Shown: positions 1 through 13,040 of the stretch, piece after piece
How positions within the stretch are numbered: the first letter of the stretch is position 1
Layout: each line of letters opens with the position of its first letter
Assembly (NCBI GenBank): GCA_029964075.1
Contig: CM057136.1
Coordinates: 14,372,381-14,436,380, forward strand
From: Patiria pectinifera
Taxonomy: Eukaryota; Echinodermata; Asteroidea; Valvatida; Asterinidae
Reading direction: 5' to 3'
Length of the DNA: 64,000 nt
Notes under the pieces: generated by a model
Database searches by the model: none
What the model saw: only the letters and a program-made list of their open reading frames with translations
What the model was told of the DNA's origin: nothing
Made by a program: the position numbers and the translations under genes

Positions 1-2366
1 CATGGTATAAGATTACCAGACCACCAGGCCCTAAACCAACATTACTACCAATTAATAACCATGTTCTTCCTTGGTGGTTTTGGGGGCTCATATCTCAGCC
101 TCTTATCTTCAAGGTCCTCTGTGGTTAACTGGGATCATTAAATCTTTACTCCAGTTACTTCCTGTCTGCTGTTTCATGTTTTTACTCACAGGGTGGTCTT
201 TTTTTTAGAAGGATGAAATGGAACAAAGCTGGTTTTGTTTTACGACTTTTGTGTCATCTCATGCTCTTGACCTTCACCTGAGGTCTTGGAGAGGTCTGGG
301 TCTGAACATTTTTTGTTTGGACTATATCAAAGTTTAGATTTCTTTTTATGAAGAAGGAGTCTTTGTGATGAAATTTTGCTTAAATTTGCACCATGTGTTG
401 ACAACAGAATCTGGGGTTTGTGTGTGGCGTAATAAATACCAGTTGGTGGAAAATCTCTGAACAGGTGGACCAGAACCCCATCAGCAGATGTTTGCTCTCT
501 AGGATCTACACAACAGGATATCTTCCATCTTCCTGACATTTAATCCTCTGTCTTCTTACTGCCACGCCCCAAGCCTTAATGCCAGTAAATGAAGAAGATA
601 AACCATCAACAATGATTTTCAGTTTTCTATTTTTTGGTTTACACTAAGGCGGGCAAAGGTAGTTTTTATTAGCTTATCTAACAGGAAATTATCCTTGCTT
701 AGCGGATCTTCGTCTTCAGCGCAAAACTGACCGCACCAATTAAGTAGATGGTCACTTACTGACCATGGACTAACTACACCCCTCTACAGGATGCTTAAGA
801 CCTGTACAAGACCCTGTTAGTTTAATTATGACATACATGTATGTACCGGATGCTTTAATAATTTTGGAGACAGTAGGATGGACCATTCTCTGTGTAATTT
901 CTAAGTTATTTTTTATGAATATTAGTAGGATTAAAAAAAATAGATGCGGCAGCTGACGTGAACGGCTCATCTGCTATCAAGTGTTAGCAGAATCCCTTGC
1001 AAATCTTTTTATGGGATGGAAGGGGATTTAGCGAGTTTGTGTCTTTGGGAAGACAAAAATAGAGGGACGGACTGACGCCAGGTCATTGTGGCGATGAAGC
1101 TTGTGACTGGATTACTGGATTATGAGTGGGGCAGAGCTAGGAATGAAATGCTGATGTGGTCATGTTTGGTGGTTTGGTTGGTTGGTTGGGGATGGGGGTG
1201 GGGATGTGGGAGGGGGGATATGGCCTTGGGGGATATGGCCCTGGGGATATTGCTCTGGGTAGCAAAAGTAAAAGAGGACATAAACCTCAACCCATCAGTT
1301 ATTCATGAGGGTCTTCTATATTAAGTACAGCTGAACTTTAACTGTAACCCCAGTACTGAACATTTTGGCTGTGTCATGCACCTTGCTACATAAATGCTAT
1401 GAAGGGAATAGTTTACAGCAGGTTCACTTGATTCATAGAGCAAGGAACTTTGCTCTATGTCTTGATCTCCTCTTATTCGAAGATGCTTAAAAAAAAGTGA
1501 CATCACCTAACCCCGTGATTGTGAGCACAGACAACTGTGGTTTCAACTCACTCCAGTATGACTGGAGATTCATAGAGCAAGGAACTTTGCTCTATGACTT
1601 GGTCTCCTCTTATTCGAAGATGCTTAAAAAAGTGACATCACCTAACCCCGTGATTGTGAGCACAGACAACTGTGGTTTTAACTCACTCCAGTATGACTGG
1701 AGATGTCCAGATTTATCCTGTCTTGTGGTTTGCATGCCTTAGAGAAGAGTCAAGATTCTTTAATTCTTTGTTCCTGCGGTCAGACAGAGGCCACACTGTG
1801 CCTTAGCCATGAACCTGAGCCGGGCAAGGTCTGAAATATTTCTTCCCTAATTCCTTGACGTCTTTTGCGGTTTTCCAAACTCTGTAACCTCCGGGTTTGT
1901 TTATATTTCAGAGTTAATGGGTTGTTGAGAGGCCGGGCTTGAAATAAAGTGGCAGCCATATTGGATTTCATGCTAACCATGACCTCTGAATTGAAAATTG
2001 AAGACTGGAAAATTTCCGGCTTTAAATTTGAGGAATTTTCAAGATTAGATTTGGAGTGATTTCCCCAAGGCCATGGTCATCAAAATTCAGGTTTTGGATT
2101 TTGAAAAGATAAGGCTCTTTACATTTGTGAATCGGTAAAATTTGGTGTTAAATTTACAGTTTATACATTTTTTAATACTCGAACTATAGGCTGACAGTTG
2201 ACTGTGCATCACCAGATTTTTCCATCGAACTTCAATTAATTTTCTGAGAATATAAACAACTCCCCCCCAAAAAACACCCCCAAATTCAGATACCGAGCTC
2301 TATAATGCTATAATGCATTTCTCAAATCCATATATGAACAATGCAATTTTCTTCTCGTCTTTATAG
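1..2366. other. Upstream or intronic sequence of the RASGEF1B-like gene
   Basis: I see no convincing exon here. The first recognisable exon of the exchange-factor gene begins at 2367, and about 60 N-terminal residues of the family are unaccounted for, so this is probably intron or 5' region. It holds a G-rich stretch around 1165-1260 (repeated GGTTG, GGGGATGGGGGT and GGATATGGCC units) and a two-copy tandem duplication at 1431-1704. The short open frames here lack splice context and family resemblance. Confidence 0.5.
1431..1704. repeat. Two-copy tandem duplication, ~137 bp unit
   Basis: The block starting ATTCATAGAGCAAGGAAC at 1431 recurs at 1568 almost unchanged, through the CCAGTATGACTGGAG end of each unit. 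The copies differ by a few substitutions and by the length of an A-run, so the duplication is recent. No coding role is apparent. Confidence 0.85.
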
Positions 2367-5300
2367 AGGACGTACCTGTTTGCCTTCCTCCTCAACTCCC
2401 GCCTCTTCATCAAGCCCCACCAGCTCCTCCACGATGTCTGCCAGGTCTGCATCCGGCAGCAGAAGCTGGGCAGCCCCGAGATGGACAGGGAATCCTCCAA
2501 GAAATTCAGCCTCAAACTCCTGCAATTGCTCATGTGAGTAAGCATGACGAGCATAGATATTTAGGTGAACATGAAACAGTCTCATAATGCTAAACGTGGT
2601 CTGGTCCTAAATTCTCATCTTCTGACCGGATATTTCCTGACTTTTTTCCTCCTCAGTGAGTGGACAGAGACATTTCCTTATGACTTCAGAGACGAGCGCA
2701 TGATGAGACATCTGAGGGACATCACGCAGAAGTGCGTGGCGGTGGATCAGAGCCTGAGGAAGACTGTGGGCCAGCTCATGCAGGCGTTAATCAGAAAGGT
2801 ACGGGTACAAAGAGTTGCGAGGATCAGTGTGAAATTGCTACCAGTGTCTTGACTTCGTTCCTTGTGTTATTCAGAAAATCTCCACGATGAATTTTTGAAG
2901 AGAGAAGGGCAACCAGATTTCGCAGGCATGCAACTATTCCTTGGATCCGCTGATTTCCTCGTTTTTTTACTTCTCATGAATGCCATTACAAATTGGAAAA
3001 TACTGTACAAAGTCTTGTGTGGTTTGAATTTTGGAGTTTCCTTGTTTTTTCTTGATTCCCAGTTGCCTGAGTTTGGGATGACTAAATGCCACTTGCTAAC
3101 GTACAAAAATGAGTCATGTTACACAAAGCCTGTTTTGAAGTCATACTGCCTTTTTCCACTTAAATTGAAAAAAAAAATGGACTGAAAAGCTAAAGTATTT
3201 TGTTTAATCCCGTCTTGCTATTATCAGTCTCACAGAAAAATGATAAAATACCAATACAAAAAATGATACTTTCCAGCAGGTTATAGTAACAATTGAAGCA
3301 CAAATTCTTGAACCGTCTTTGTCTCAACAGCTGGCTACGTTAGAGAAGTACGAGGACGTCTTGTCGAGAGTCAACTCAGCCGCCACGGAGCGGATGCATT
3401 CATTGCGGACAAACCCAGCAGCATTCCAGACCAACATCATTGACGTCTGCCCGAGTGCTTACGTCTTAGCGCAGCAGCTCACACACATAGAGCTGGTAAG
3501 GAAATAGGGGACATTTAACAGGGGGGGGGGGGGATTCCCCGCCCCCAATCTTGATAGTCAGACTTGTTGGAAACTTTGTCCTTCATGTCAGAATATTCTT
3601 GTTACTGTTGGCAAAAGAAGCCACCATTAATAGCGCCACCTAGTGTCAGATATTGTCCAGCGCTGTCCACTTTGAATAGCGTCCCATAGTGTTATAAGAC
3701 ATGGCTTTTATCCGCCACCACCATCCCCTAATACAAATTGGTCTGGCACTTCACAACTGTTGCTTTGCAATTTTCTGTCATGGTTTCTTGGGACCGAGGA
3801 AATATGTAACATCGTATTTAATTTTGCCAAGAATTTGTGTTGTATCTTTCCTGGATTTTATTTAAAAGGAAATATTATGAATATTGTTCTATTAATGGCA
3901 GACTAAAATTAAAACTGCATTTCCCAATTTGAAATTGCTCTCAATTTACGTGAGATGAAAGCATTTTTGTGAGACAAAAGAATTTGTTTCCTTGTTTTCT
4001 TGTGGGTGGTTGACTTCTTAAAGTTGTAGCCTAAACCTTTTTCCTTTTTTCCTGAAGGAGAGGTTAGCAAACATTGGACCTGAGGAGTTTGTGCAATCAT
4101 TCATTAAGGAAGAGAAGAACGATACCACGGTAAGCATCAATCAACTGTGATTCCATTGGATACCCCGGGAGGATTCGAACCCCTAACATCCTGAATTTCT
4201 GTCGCGAATGCTAAGTCCAATTGGTTTTTAAGTGACACATTTGAAAACATGAAAACAATCGAACATGAGACATATTGGAAGTGTTTAACTATTCAGCTTC
4301 ATAGTGTGCCTGTTTCTTGTATATTTATGGGCTCTGTGCGCAAGTACCCCCTCAACGGTAAGAAAGGGAGAGTTGGGGGAGACCAGTGGGAGAGACATTC
4401 AAACGCATTGCCGATGATGCCTGGCGCTCACGCGAAGACGCTATGGCTTTGTGTACATTCAGAAAATAATTAGTCATGCATAATTCGCGCTTTACGTACG
4501 CCATGTGGGGTGCCTCATCCATGGGCTCTCGAAAGTGGTAAAAAGTGTCCTTTCTTGTTCGCGTATGGATCCCATGAGTAAAAAAGAACAACAAAGAAGC
4601 TATGATGAGTTGAATAAACACATCTGTCTTTTTTCTATTATGTACAGGTTCGGTTATTAGACCTGAAGAGAACCAAGAATCTAGAAGCCTACGTGGAGTG
4701 GTTCAACCGTCTGAGCTATCTTGTTGCGACGGAGGTCTGCATGCACATCAAGAAGAAGCACCGAGCCAAACTCATTGAGTACTTCATCGACGTGGCGAGG
4801 GAGTGCTACAACATCGGCAACTTCAACTCTCTCATGGCCATCATGTGTAAGTAGCGAAGATTGTGGAGTGGGGGCAAACTGTCATGGCTCTGCTAAGAAT
4901 GGATTTTTCCTGTCCATCATTATTCTAGGGATCACCAAAAAATAATCTACCGAATTATTATCAAAAACCCTTTTTGGGTTAAAGATCATACTGGTATTAA
5001 ACACCCAGTGAAATTAGTCTGTCTGGCTTGCTGTCATTTAGAAGAAATCAAGAAATATAGGTGATTTTCAACGATCCGTCAATTAATTGATTTTTGGAAA
5101 TAAAGAGTACTATTTACGAAATCATGGTTCGTGATCAAAACGTTGTCAATGGTTTTTCTCTGTTTTCTTGAAAAGTGTAATATTGAGCAAAGATTCTATT
5201 GTAAGCAGAGCCATGAAATCGAATCCAAATCTTGAAAAAAGATGTTTTGCAAAGAGCCAAAAATACTGTAGAGTAGGCCTTCTTTCCCCGAAGGTTACCG

Positions 5301-8184
5301 TTTGCCTCGGAAGGTGAAAATGTCAGTGACCTAAAATTTCCCGTCGGCCGTGGATGTCCCTCGTGTGAAATATTGGATTCAGGACTGATAGGGTTATGAT
5401 TTGAATCACGGATGTACTACACCTTGCGGGTCTATATTTTTATTGTAAAATGAAAAGCACTTGTCAGAATTGTCATGAGAGATGGGAATTGTTAGGGGTA
5501 GGATGGGACAATGGTGCGGAAACGGTGGGGCGTGGTTACATCTTCCTGGAGGAAACGCAGAACAGTCCTTTCCTGAGATGACTGACACAGGTGGAGTTAC
5601 AAGATCATGTAACTGCTGTTTTTACCTGCATTATTTGTTGAGGATTCATGATTTTGTTTAATCGTTCAGTTAGATTAAATCTGGGATCAATCTGTACCTG
5701 GAAGAAGATTGAGTGTTACTCTTTGAAAAACCCATCATTGACAGAAACATCCTCTGTTCTTTCTTTCTTACAGCTGGCTTGAACCTGAGCCCAGTCACAA
5801 GACTGAAGAAGACTTGGGGCAAAGTCAACATGGACAAATTTGAGATTCTTGAGGTAAGAAAAAAAGAAAAAAGACTGTTTTCCATTACTCGACCGACAAT
5901 CAACATCATAATTAGTCAGGAAGATCCCTCTGGCCCCGTTTGAGATTTGTGACACCTTCAAGAGCCATGCCGAACCAACTTATTCTGCAGATTTATATTA
6001 AATTTGAAGTTTAAACAGTTGGGATTGACTATCTTTATAGTCATCAAAAAAGTGTCACAGTTGTTCAGAATGACTCCACAGTCTGAGTAAATGTAAAATA
6101 AATGCATAAAGATTGTGTCTAATACTTCTTAGTTTTGTAAGACTTGGAAATAATTTTGTGTTCCAATCATGTTTTCCAGCACCAAATGGACCCAACGAGT
6201 AACTTCACCACGTACCGTCAGTCGCTGCGGGCGGCCATGCAGAGGGCGCTGGGGGCCCAGGACGGGGCCTGCGATAAGATTGTCATTCCCTTCTTTAGCC
6301 TGTTTGTCAAGGACCTCTACTTTCTGAACGAGGGCTGCATGAACAAGCTTGCAAACGGCTACATCAATTTCCAGGTAAGTCCAAAAAAAAGAAATAAATC
6401 ACTGACACTGGGCATAAAACTTGTGAGTTGGACCTGCACATTTTCAAAATGTGAGTTTGATTTCTTCAATTTTGTAAAGTGCCAAGGCACGTGTCAGTGT
6501 CCGCCCCTTCGCGTGCATCAGTCACATGAAGAAAATATGAATATGGCGATGTGACTCACGTGAAATGCTCAAGGCTACAGGTGTATTACATTTGAACATC
6601 GGATGATACGCATCAATCACATTTTTCCTTTCAGTGACAGCCGTTCGTCCTTATTCGTGCTCTTGCCAAAATTTTGTAGTTGAACTGTTGTCCCAATTTC
6701 TCCCCCAAGTGCTGGTGTTATTGACCAGATGTTTGGCCGAGTGCCATTTTTCCCCCTGGCAGAATTTCTGTCATAAAGCCAATCAGGCTATGGCCATGTG
6801 ACATCAGCATGTGACTTGAGTCATGTGACATGTCCCGATCAGGGCCCGATCACATGGCACTGCCAAGCAAGCGAGTTTTCTGCCAACAGAGCCTCTGTCT
6901 GACTAGGAGAGAATTTGATTAAAATAATGAAGTAAATGATGGATTATCTCCATGTGTCTGCAAGCGCATTTATGCCATGAATACGCGTACAGTCAGCACA
7001 ACTGCTGCGTTACTGACCAATTTCCTTTCTGCAAACCGTCATTCTGTCCATCAGCAACACGAAAATCTGCCCCAGATTTCCAGGCCAGGTCCAATTTACT
7101 GCAGGGTTCTCTATAAGACCAGCCAAAGCAGCCAGTGATGTGGATTAATCATTCTATTTTGGGATTTCTTTCTCGGCAGAAATTTTGGCAGACGGCGAAG
7201 CAGGTGACGGAATTCATGACATGGAAGCAGGTGGAATGCCCCTACCCACGAGACAGGCAGGGTCTCAACTACTTACTCACAGCACCAGTATTCTCTGAAA
7301 ATTGTAAGTATCGACACAAATCCACTCTTAAAAGCCATGAGCATATTTGATGCAAATGCAACTGTGAAGGAACTATGACACCTGGAAACATGTGCAGCAA
7401 AATTTGCAGAACTTAGAAATGTGTTCAACTGTTGCTCGTTAAAATGGCCACGACTTTACAAATTTACATTTGCATCGATTCTGAGTATGAACCAGCCCTG
7501 ATGTTTTTTCAGAGTTTTTCTCACAGATATACATTATTGCTATATTTTGACAAATAATTAATAATACGTTTTGTTTGTTACAGCACTTTACTTAGCGTCG
7601 TACGAGAGCGAAGGACCCGAGACAAACTACGAGAGAGATCAGTACAAGACACTCAAGTAAGTCAGCCAGGTTTTCTGTTCACAGTCAACTTCGTCTACAT
7701 TCATGTCTTTATAATAATATTTATATTTATTGGCACCAAAATTTGCTAATGGACTCTGCGCACCAACAGTAGATGGCGCTATGTGACCACTTTGAGAGCT
7801 TCAGGGAGGGACACATCGCATTTGCGTACTGGTTCATATATGTATAGCTCAAAGAACGCACGACTTATTGAATCTTAAATCTGCACACGCCCACAGCGTC
7901 TTCGCGTGATCGTCGGGCGCCGTCAATCACAAATGTCCTTCCCAGTGGTCTCCCCCAACTCGTCCTTTGTAACTGTTTAGGATGTTGACTTGTGCATGAA
8001 ATCCATTCATTTTTCCAGCTGAGAAGCCTCATGAAAAAGGGCATAAGCTGGTACTCGGGTTAACTCAAGGAAAACAGGGTGCACTTAGTAGCTGTGTGTA
8101 TATTACATAGACTGCTTAAAACAAACGTTTAATCACTAAATAATTTTTGTTTGCAGGTTACAGTGCAACGCGGCCAACAAGTAG
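2367..8184 (+). CDS. RASGEF1B: RasGEF domain-containing protein, RASGEF1B-like (5' partial, 10 exons)
   Basis: This is a guanine-nucleotide exchange factor for Ras-family GTPases (the family acts on Rap2), cytosolic. Exons: 2367-2533, 2657-2798, 3331-3495, 4058-4129, 4648-4846, 5774-5853, 6180-6374, 7180-7303, 7584-7656 and 8157-8184, stop TAG at 8182. All junctions are GT-AG and the phases agree, giving 414 codons. The first two exons encode the RasGEF_N region (EWTETFPYDFRDERMMR). The CDC25-type catalytic domain follows, with LAQQLTHIEL, LVATEVC, FIDVARECYNIGNFNSLMAI, LSPVTRLKKTW, the helical hairpin KIVIPFFSLFVKDLYFLNEG, and FMTWKQVECP. These match vertebrate RASGEF1B better than 1A or 1C as I remember them. 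The vertebrate protein is about 470 residues, so about 60 N-terminal residues lie upstream and were not found. The last exon codes only eight residues. Confidence 0.93.
4155..4235 (-). repeat. tRNA-like SINE head fragment (intron 4 of RASGEF1B-like gene)
   Basis: On the minus strand the sequence ends in a clear B-box, GGGGTTCGAATCCTCC, preceded by a degenerate tRNA-like body (TTGGACTTAGCATTCGCGAC). There is no full cloverleaf, so this is a decayed tRNA-derived retroposon head and not a tRNA gene. Confidence 0.5.
4365..4560 (+). repeat. Dispersed repeat, copy A (inverted relative to 7760-7985)
   Basis: The block begins near AGTTGGGGGAGACCAGTGGG, passes CACGCGAAGACGCTATGG and ends near CTCGAAAGTGGT. 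The reverse complement of 7760-7985 follows the same order of blocks with moderate divergence. Both copies lie in introns of the same gene. Family unknown. Confidence 0.65.
7760..7985 (-). repeat. Dispersed repeat, copy B
   Basis: This is the inverted partner of 4365-4560, with shared blocks AGTTGGGGGAGACCACTGGG and CACGCGAAGACGCTGTGG on the minus strand. A shorter related piece containing GAACCAGTACG and ATGTGTCCC lies near 20938-20965, inside the first BOLA1 intron. It is an old interspersed repeat family in this genome. Confidence 0.65.
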
Positions 8185-9680
8185 ATTCACGTTACTGGTT
8201 GGACCAAACAGTTGATTGAACACTCGGTGCACTGAGCGACAAACTGTCTGTTTGAACAATGCCCAAAGCACTCCGTCTCGTGATGTACAACGCCAGATGG
8301 TTCTCCAAAATTGAAGCCAAAAGTCCATCATGCAAGAATTGCCAAATCTCGTGACCGTCGCGGAGCCGGTTCCAATTTTTTTTGGAAATCTGTCAAGTCT
8401 TGGGAAGGAAAATCCGCTCCGGAATAAAAATCCTACTTCTTTATCTGCACATCTTCATGGGCCAGCTCCAGCATTAACAAACAAATTGAAGGAAGGATTT
8501 GGAGATGTTCGTCGATTGGTTCCTCGCCCATTCCAAAACGACTTCTTGAAAGCAGAGCTAACGCTGTCGGTAAGAGGACACTGCATCAGTCACTCTCATA
8601 TTGAATCCTGATGACGGCCTTGTTTCAGCTCGCCTGAAATATTGTCAACAGAGGGCGCTAGACTGATGACACAGTCACCTAGAGATGATAGGACTCCCCA
8701 GTCAGCTTTTTGGCAAATTTTTGTTTTTCTTTGCTACTCACCAATGGCATATTATTGACCTAGATATTGTTAGCCTGCGTCCACATTACCGGGCTATGGC
8801 TGGGTAACACTTGCGTCTATGGGGAGTGGCTTAAGCTGTCTCCATAGGGTTGTGTGTAATTGCTAGCCGCAGCCCTGTAATTCAGACACGGTCTTCATTT
8901 GAGTAACAATATTGAGGCTGTACACAAGCTGAAGAATTTCAAGCTGAAAAATTTCAAGATGTATAAATTAAGAAAAAGGTAAAATTTGTCTTTTGTATAT
9001 AAGAGATGATGTATTCAGAGTCTAGACCAGAGGACTTTTATTTTGATTCAAAAACGACAAATGTTTTGGACAGTTTCGTTTTTTATATACATATTTTCTG
9101 ATTTATTTTTTTGTTGCTGTTGACAGATGTATTCTTTCTGGTTCGTAACAGTTGCATCTTCAATTTTTTTTAGTAGTTTTATTAAAAGGAAAATTGTTTC
9201 TTTCAAGATTTATTCCAGACTTCAAGCATCTTTCACTTTTTTTATTTTGGCAGTGTACTTTTACTGGGAAACACTGTTTAAAATCTTAGTAACATTTTCT
9301 GTTGGACTTTTTTTTTTTTAAGATAAAAATGAAGCAAATTATTTTTATCTTAAAAAGTTATTCAGATTCAGAAAGATGAGTCACATGTCTTGTGAACCAG
9401 TTTGCAAATTTTAAAATAGTATCAATGCAAATTGTTAATTTTTTTTTGGGGGGGGGGCAAGAATTGGGGCAAAAAGGTGCCATCTTAGCACAGAGAGCTG
9501 TCCCTTTGATACTTATTTGAACTAAAAACAGTACAAACCCAGCTAGGTAAACGATTTCCGAATTTTTAATGTGTGAAGTAGAGGTATATATATTTAAGGA
9601 ATCATTTTCTTACTGAAATCTTATATGGCTCCTGATTAGTGCCCCTTGAACAAAGACATTGGCAAAATGGGGAACCACCA
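8185..9680 (+). other. 3' UTR and downstream flank of the RASGEF1B-like gene
   Basis: AT-rich sequence follows the TAG stop. An AATAAA lies at about 8424, but the true poly(A) site cannot be fixed by eye and the UTR may run further. The open frame at 8330-8611 has no family resemblance and is read as UTR. Confidence 0.4.
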
Positions 9681-9686
9681 ACATAG

Positions 9687-9775
9687 GGCTGGATAGCTCA
9701 GTTGGTAGAGCACCGGAACGGCAATGCGGAGGTCGCAGGTTCATGCACTGCTCCAGTCAATTTTATTGTTGAACT
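9687..9775 (+). mobile_element. tRNA-derived SINE head
   Basis: The segment carries an A-box, TAGCTCAGTTGG, and a degenerate B-box, GGTTCATGCAC, at tRNA-like spacing, followed by CAGTCAATTTTATTG. The B-box mutation and the absence of a paired acceptor stem argue against a working tRNA gene. Confidence 0.6.
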
Positions 9776-11109
9776 TAAAATTATGAAATTTTGTACGACT
9801 GATTCCCATAAAGCTGAATGGACTCACAGCATTAGATGTCTTATGATGTAATGGGATTCTTGAATGAATGGAAAAATATTCAACAGTAGTTCTTGTGCCG
9901 TCGTATATTGGTGAAAGTGATGCTTTTATTAGAAATGAAAGTTGATCATCAAAAGAATTGTACAGGTTGCATACCAAAATGAAACAAACTTCAAATGAAA
10001 ATAAAACAATTCAAGACTTTTGATTGTTCAACTGTTTGACTTATCATCAACTCTATTGCTTGAACAAAAAATGGTGAAAGAATCAATATAATCATGGAGT
10101 TAGTGAACATTATTCTAATATTTTTTTGATATGCGAATATTTTAAAATAACAATCAATCAACTTAAAATCATTGAAGTTTTTTATGTATTCAATAAATGC
10201 AACCTGCTGATTCTTACTATGATCACACCAAGGTATTGGACTGTGTGATATTCAGTATTAAAACTTGTGTAACTTATTGTAAATACAAAGAGCTCTTTTT
10301 TTGTTTGTAAAAAATTATGTCAAGAAAGTAGCGAGATGAGAAATGAAATTGCTTGTAATCTTGCCTTAGATTATTGAAAATGTGATACAATTTTTGGGTA
10401 AAATGAAACAGAAACACTAAACACCCCACTGGAAATATCATGAGTCTAACTAAAAAGGTTTTGTCAGAGAATCATGCCGAACATAGTTTTGAAAGTACAA
10501 AACATGTATGTTAGTTCAGTCCAGATAGAATTTGGTTTCATACAGTTGAGTGTAATGCAAATTTTCATTTACTTTAGCGACATCTGAAATCAAGACACTG
10601 TGGTCATGTCGAAATAAGACTGCAATACTCCAACTTCTGACGTCTCCCATGCATTCATGAAGTCACTTCTGTCTTGAACAGTGAATTATTTTTACAAAAA
10701 CAAACTCAACAGGATTATGCAGGCATTCTCACAACATTGATGTGTAATTTCAACATACGAATTTGACAGGAGTAACATGTACAATCAATAACATTAATTT
10801 CTTTCAAAAATGTAATTCAGCAAAGATAATACTTCAGCCCTTAAGTTGTAAAGTGCTTTCTGCTTCTCGTACATTTCAAGAAAGTTGTACAGTTTATGTA
10901 TAAAAGGAAAGAAACTCTGTTTGACAGATGGCAATAAACCAAATGCCACAAGAATTGGAGAAATGTATGTTTTCTTTGTGTTTGTTTTTAGTTTATTTCT
11001 GTTTATGATACAAGGAGTCCTCAAAAAAGCACAATTGTTTTGATATCTAGTTTGTAAACGCTGAAGTAATTTTTAGGGGTTTTCCTGGAATGTGTGTAAG
11101 CCATAATAA
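9776..11109. other. AT-rich intergenic sequence, nothing recognised
   Basis: Low-complexity AT-rich DNA with scattered AATAAA motifs. No exon-like open frame or repeat structure stands out. Confidence 0.4.
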
Positions 11110-12470
11110 TTGTGTGGGTTGATAGGGCGCTCTATATTTAATAGTTAGGCTATAAAAATGTACATATTGCCAACAGAGGACACTAAAGGCTATTAATAGT
11201 CTAAAAACACCGTTTAATGGTTTGAGGCTGAATTTCGCCAAAATCTATCCGTCAATAGAGGGCGCAAAATATTCCTTTTTAAAAACGCGTAAAATCTGTC
11301 ATCAATAGAGGGCGCTAAACATTCGATTTGAAAATGGCACATTTTGATTTTTACCACTGGACATGTATTGACAGCAGAGGGCGCTTTTTTTCACACCGTT
11401 ATGGTCTAAAACCACCGTTTATGGTCCGCTGGGGCGGAATTTCAAATAAAAACCCATCCGTCAATGGAGGGTGCCAAATATAACTATTGAAAACGCTTGA
11501 AATTTATCCATTAATAGAGGGCGCCCTATCAGCAAATTTTGACTTGTACCACGGTACGGCATAGTCATCGAATTTGTAATGATTGTCGATAGAGGGCGCT
11601 CTATACTGAGTATTTAAGCAATAAAACTCAAAACTGTACATATATCGTCGTTAGAGGGCGCTTAACACTGTTTATGGTCTAAAACACCATTTAATAAAAT
11701 TATGGTCCGCTAGAGGCGATAATCATGTAAAAATGCATCTGTCAATAGAGGGCGCCCTATATTCCTTTTGAAAACGGCAAATTTGGACTTGTACCACGGT
11801 AAAGTAATTGAATTTGCACATTTTGTCGATAGAGGGCGCTAAACACTGTTTATGGTCTAAAAACACCGTTTATGGTCCGCTAGAGGCGATATTCGCGTAA
11901 AAATCCATCCGTCAATAGAGGGCGCCCTATATTCCTTTTGAAAACGGCAAATTTTGTTTTGTACCACGGTATAGTAATTGAATTTGCACATTATGTCGAT
12001 AGAGGGCGCTAAACACTGTTTACGGTCTAAAAACACTATTTATGGTCCGCTAGAGGCGATATTCGCGTAAAAATCCATCCGTCAATAGAGGGCGCCCTAT
12101 ATTCCTTTTGAAAACAGCAAATTTGGACTTGTACCACGGTAAAGTCATTAAATTTGCACATTCTGTCGATAGAGGGCGCTAAACACGGTTCATGGTCTAA
12201 AAACACCGTTTATGGTACGCTAGAGGCGATATTCGCGAAAAAATCCATCGTCAATAGAGGGCGCCCTATATTCCTTTTGAAAACGGCAAATTTTGACTTG
12301 TACCACGGTACAGTCATTGAATTTGCACATTCTGTCGAAAGAGGGCGCTAAATACTGTTTATGGTCTAAAAACACCGTTTATGGTCCGCTAGAGGCGAAA
12401 TTCGCGTAAAAATCCATCCGTCAATAGAGGGCGCCCTATATTCTCATTGAAAACGGCAAATTTTGATTTA
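11110..12470. repeat. Tandem satellite, 170-bp unit carrying AGAGGGCGC motifs
   Basis: The phrase GTCAATAGAGGGCGCCCTAT starts at 11741, 11911, 12081, 12250 and 12420, giving spacings of 170, 170, 169 and 170. Each unit has a second AGAGGGCGCT site and a TATGGTCTAAAAACACCG / TATGGTCCGCTAGAGGCG pair. Copies left of about 11570 are progressively decayed. The small open frame at 12154-12351 is inside the array and is not a gene. Confidence 0.92.
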
Positions 12471-13040
12471 ACTAAAATAAAATTCCCCTTTTTTAAACAC
12501 ATTTACTGTCATTCCTCCTTTTTATTAGGAGAGGGGTAGCAAACCATGTTTACCCTATATTTCATATCAAATAAGAAACACAACAACTAACATTTGAACC
12601 AGAATTTATCAACATTCACACAGAAAATAGTTTATTCACAAAACATCATTCATTTTCACGTCGTTCATTAACAAAAAATAAAAGGACAGTCATCTCTCTT
12701 TACATTTACCTTTACAAGTTCAAATTTATAATTCCATACAGCCTGAAATTAACCCTAACAGATCTGAATCCTCAAATTTCAATATGATTTTGTCAGATAA
12801 AAACAAACAAACGATGACGGCATTTCCAATTTCCATTTTAAGGAATACATGTATGAAGTGTTTATAATTATGTTCTTCCTTGATCTATTAAATAAATATA
12901 TATAAAAGAACATCTTACTTAATGTGATCTTACGCCCATGATGTCAATCTCGTTTGTTGTTATTATTTTCTAATTTAGACAACAATATAATACCTATTTT
13001 CTCATTTAGACAATATAATATTTCGAGCACTTTAACAAAA
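12471..13040. other. AT-rich spacer between satellites, nothing recognised
   Basis: AT-rich DNA without ORF, TIR or tandem structure that I can support. Confidence 0.4.

Noticed and set aside
8330-8611. 93-codon open frame after the RASGEF1B-like stop
   Set aside because: Located in the 3' UTR, with no recognisable domain or codon pattern.
9687-9775. Functional tRNA gene
   Set aside because: The B-box is mutated and acceptor and anticodon arms do not pair; SINE head is the better reading. The same applies at 27348, 27000, 28960 and 43890.
12154-12351. 65-codon open frame on the plus strand
   Set aside because: It lies wholly in the 170-bp satellite; the same sequence recurs in neighbouring units with stops.
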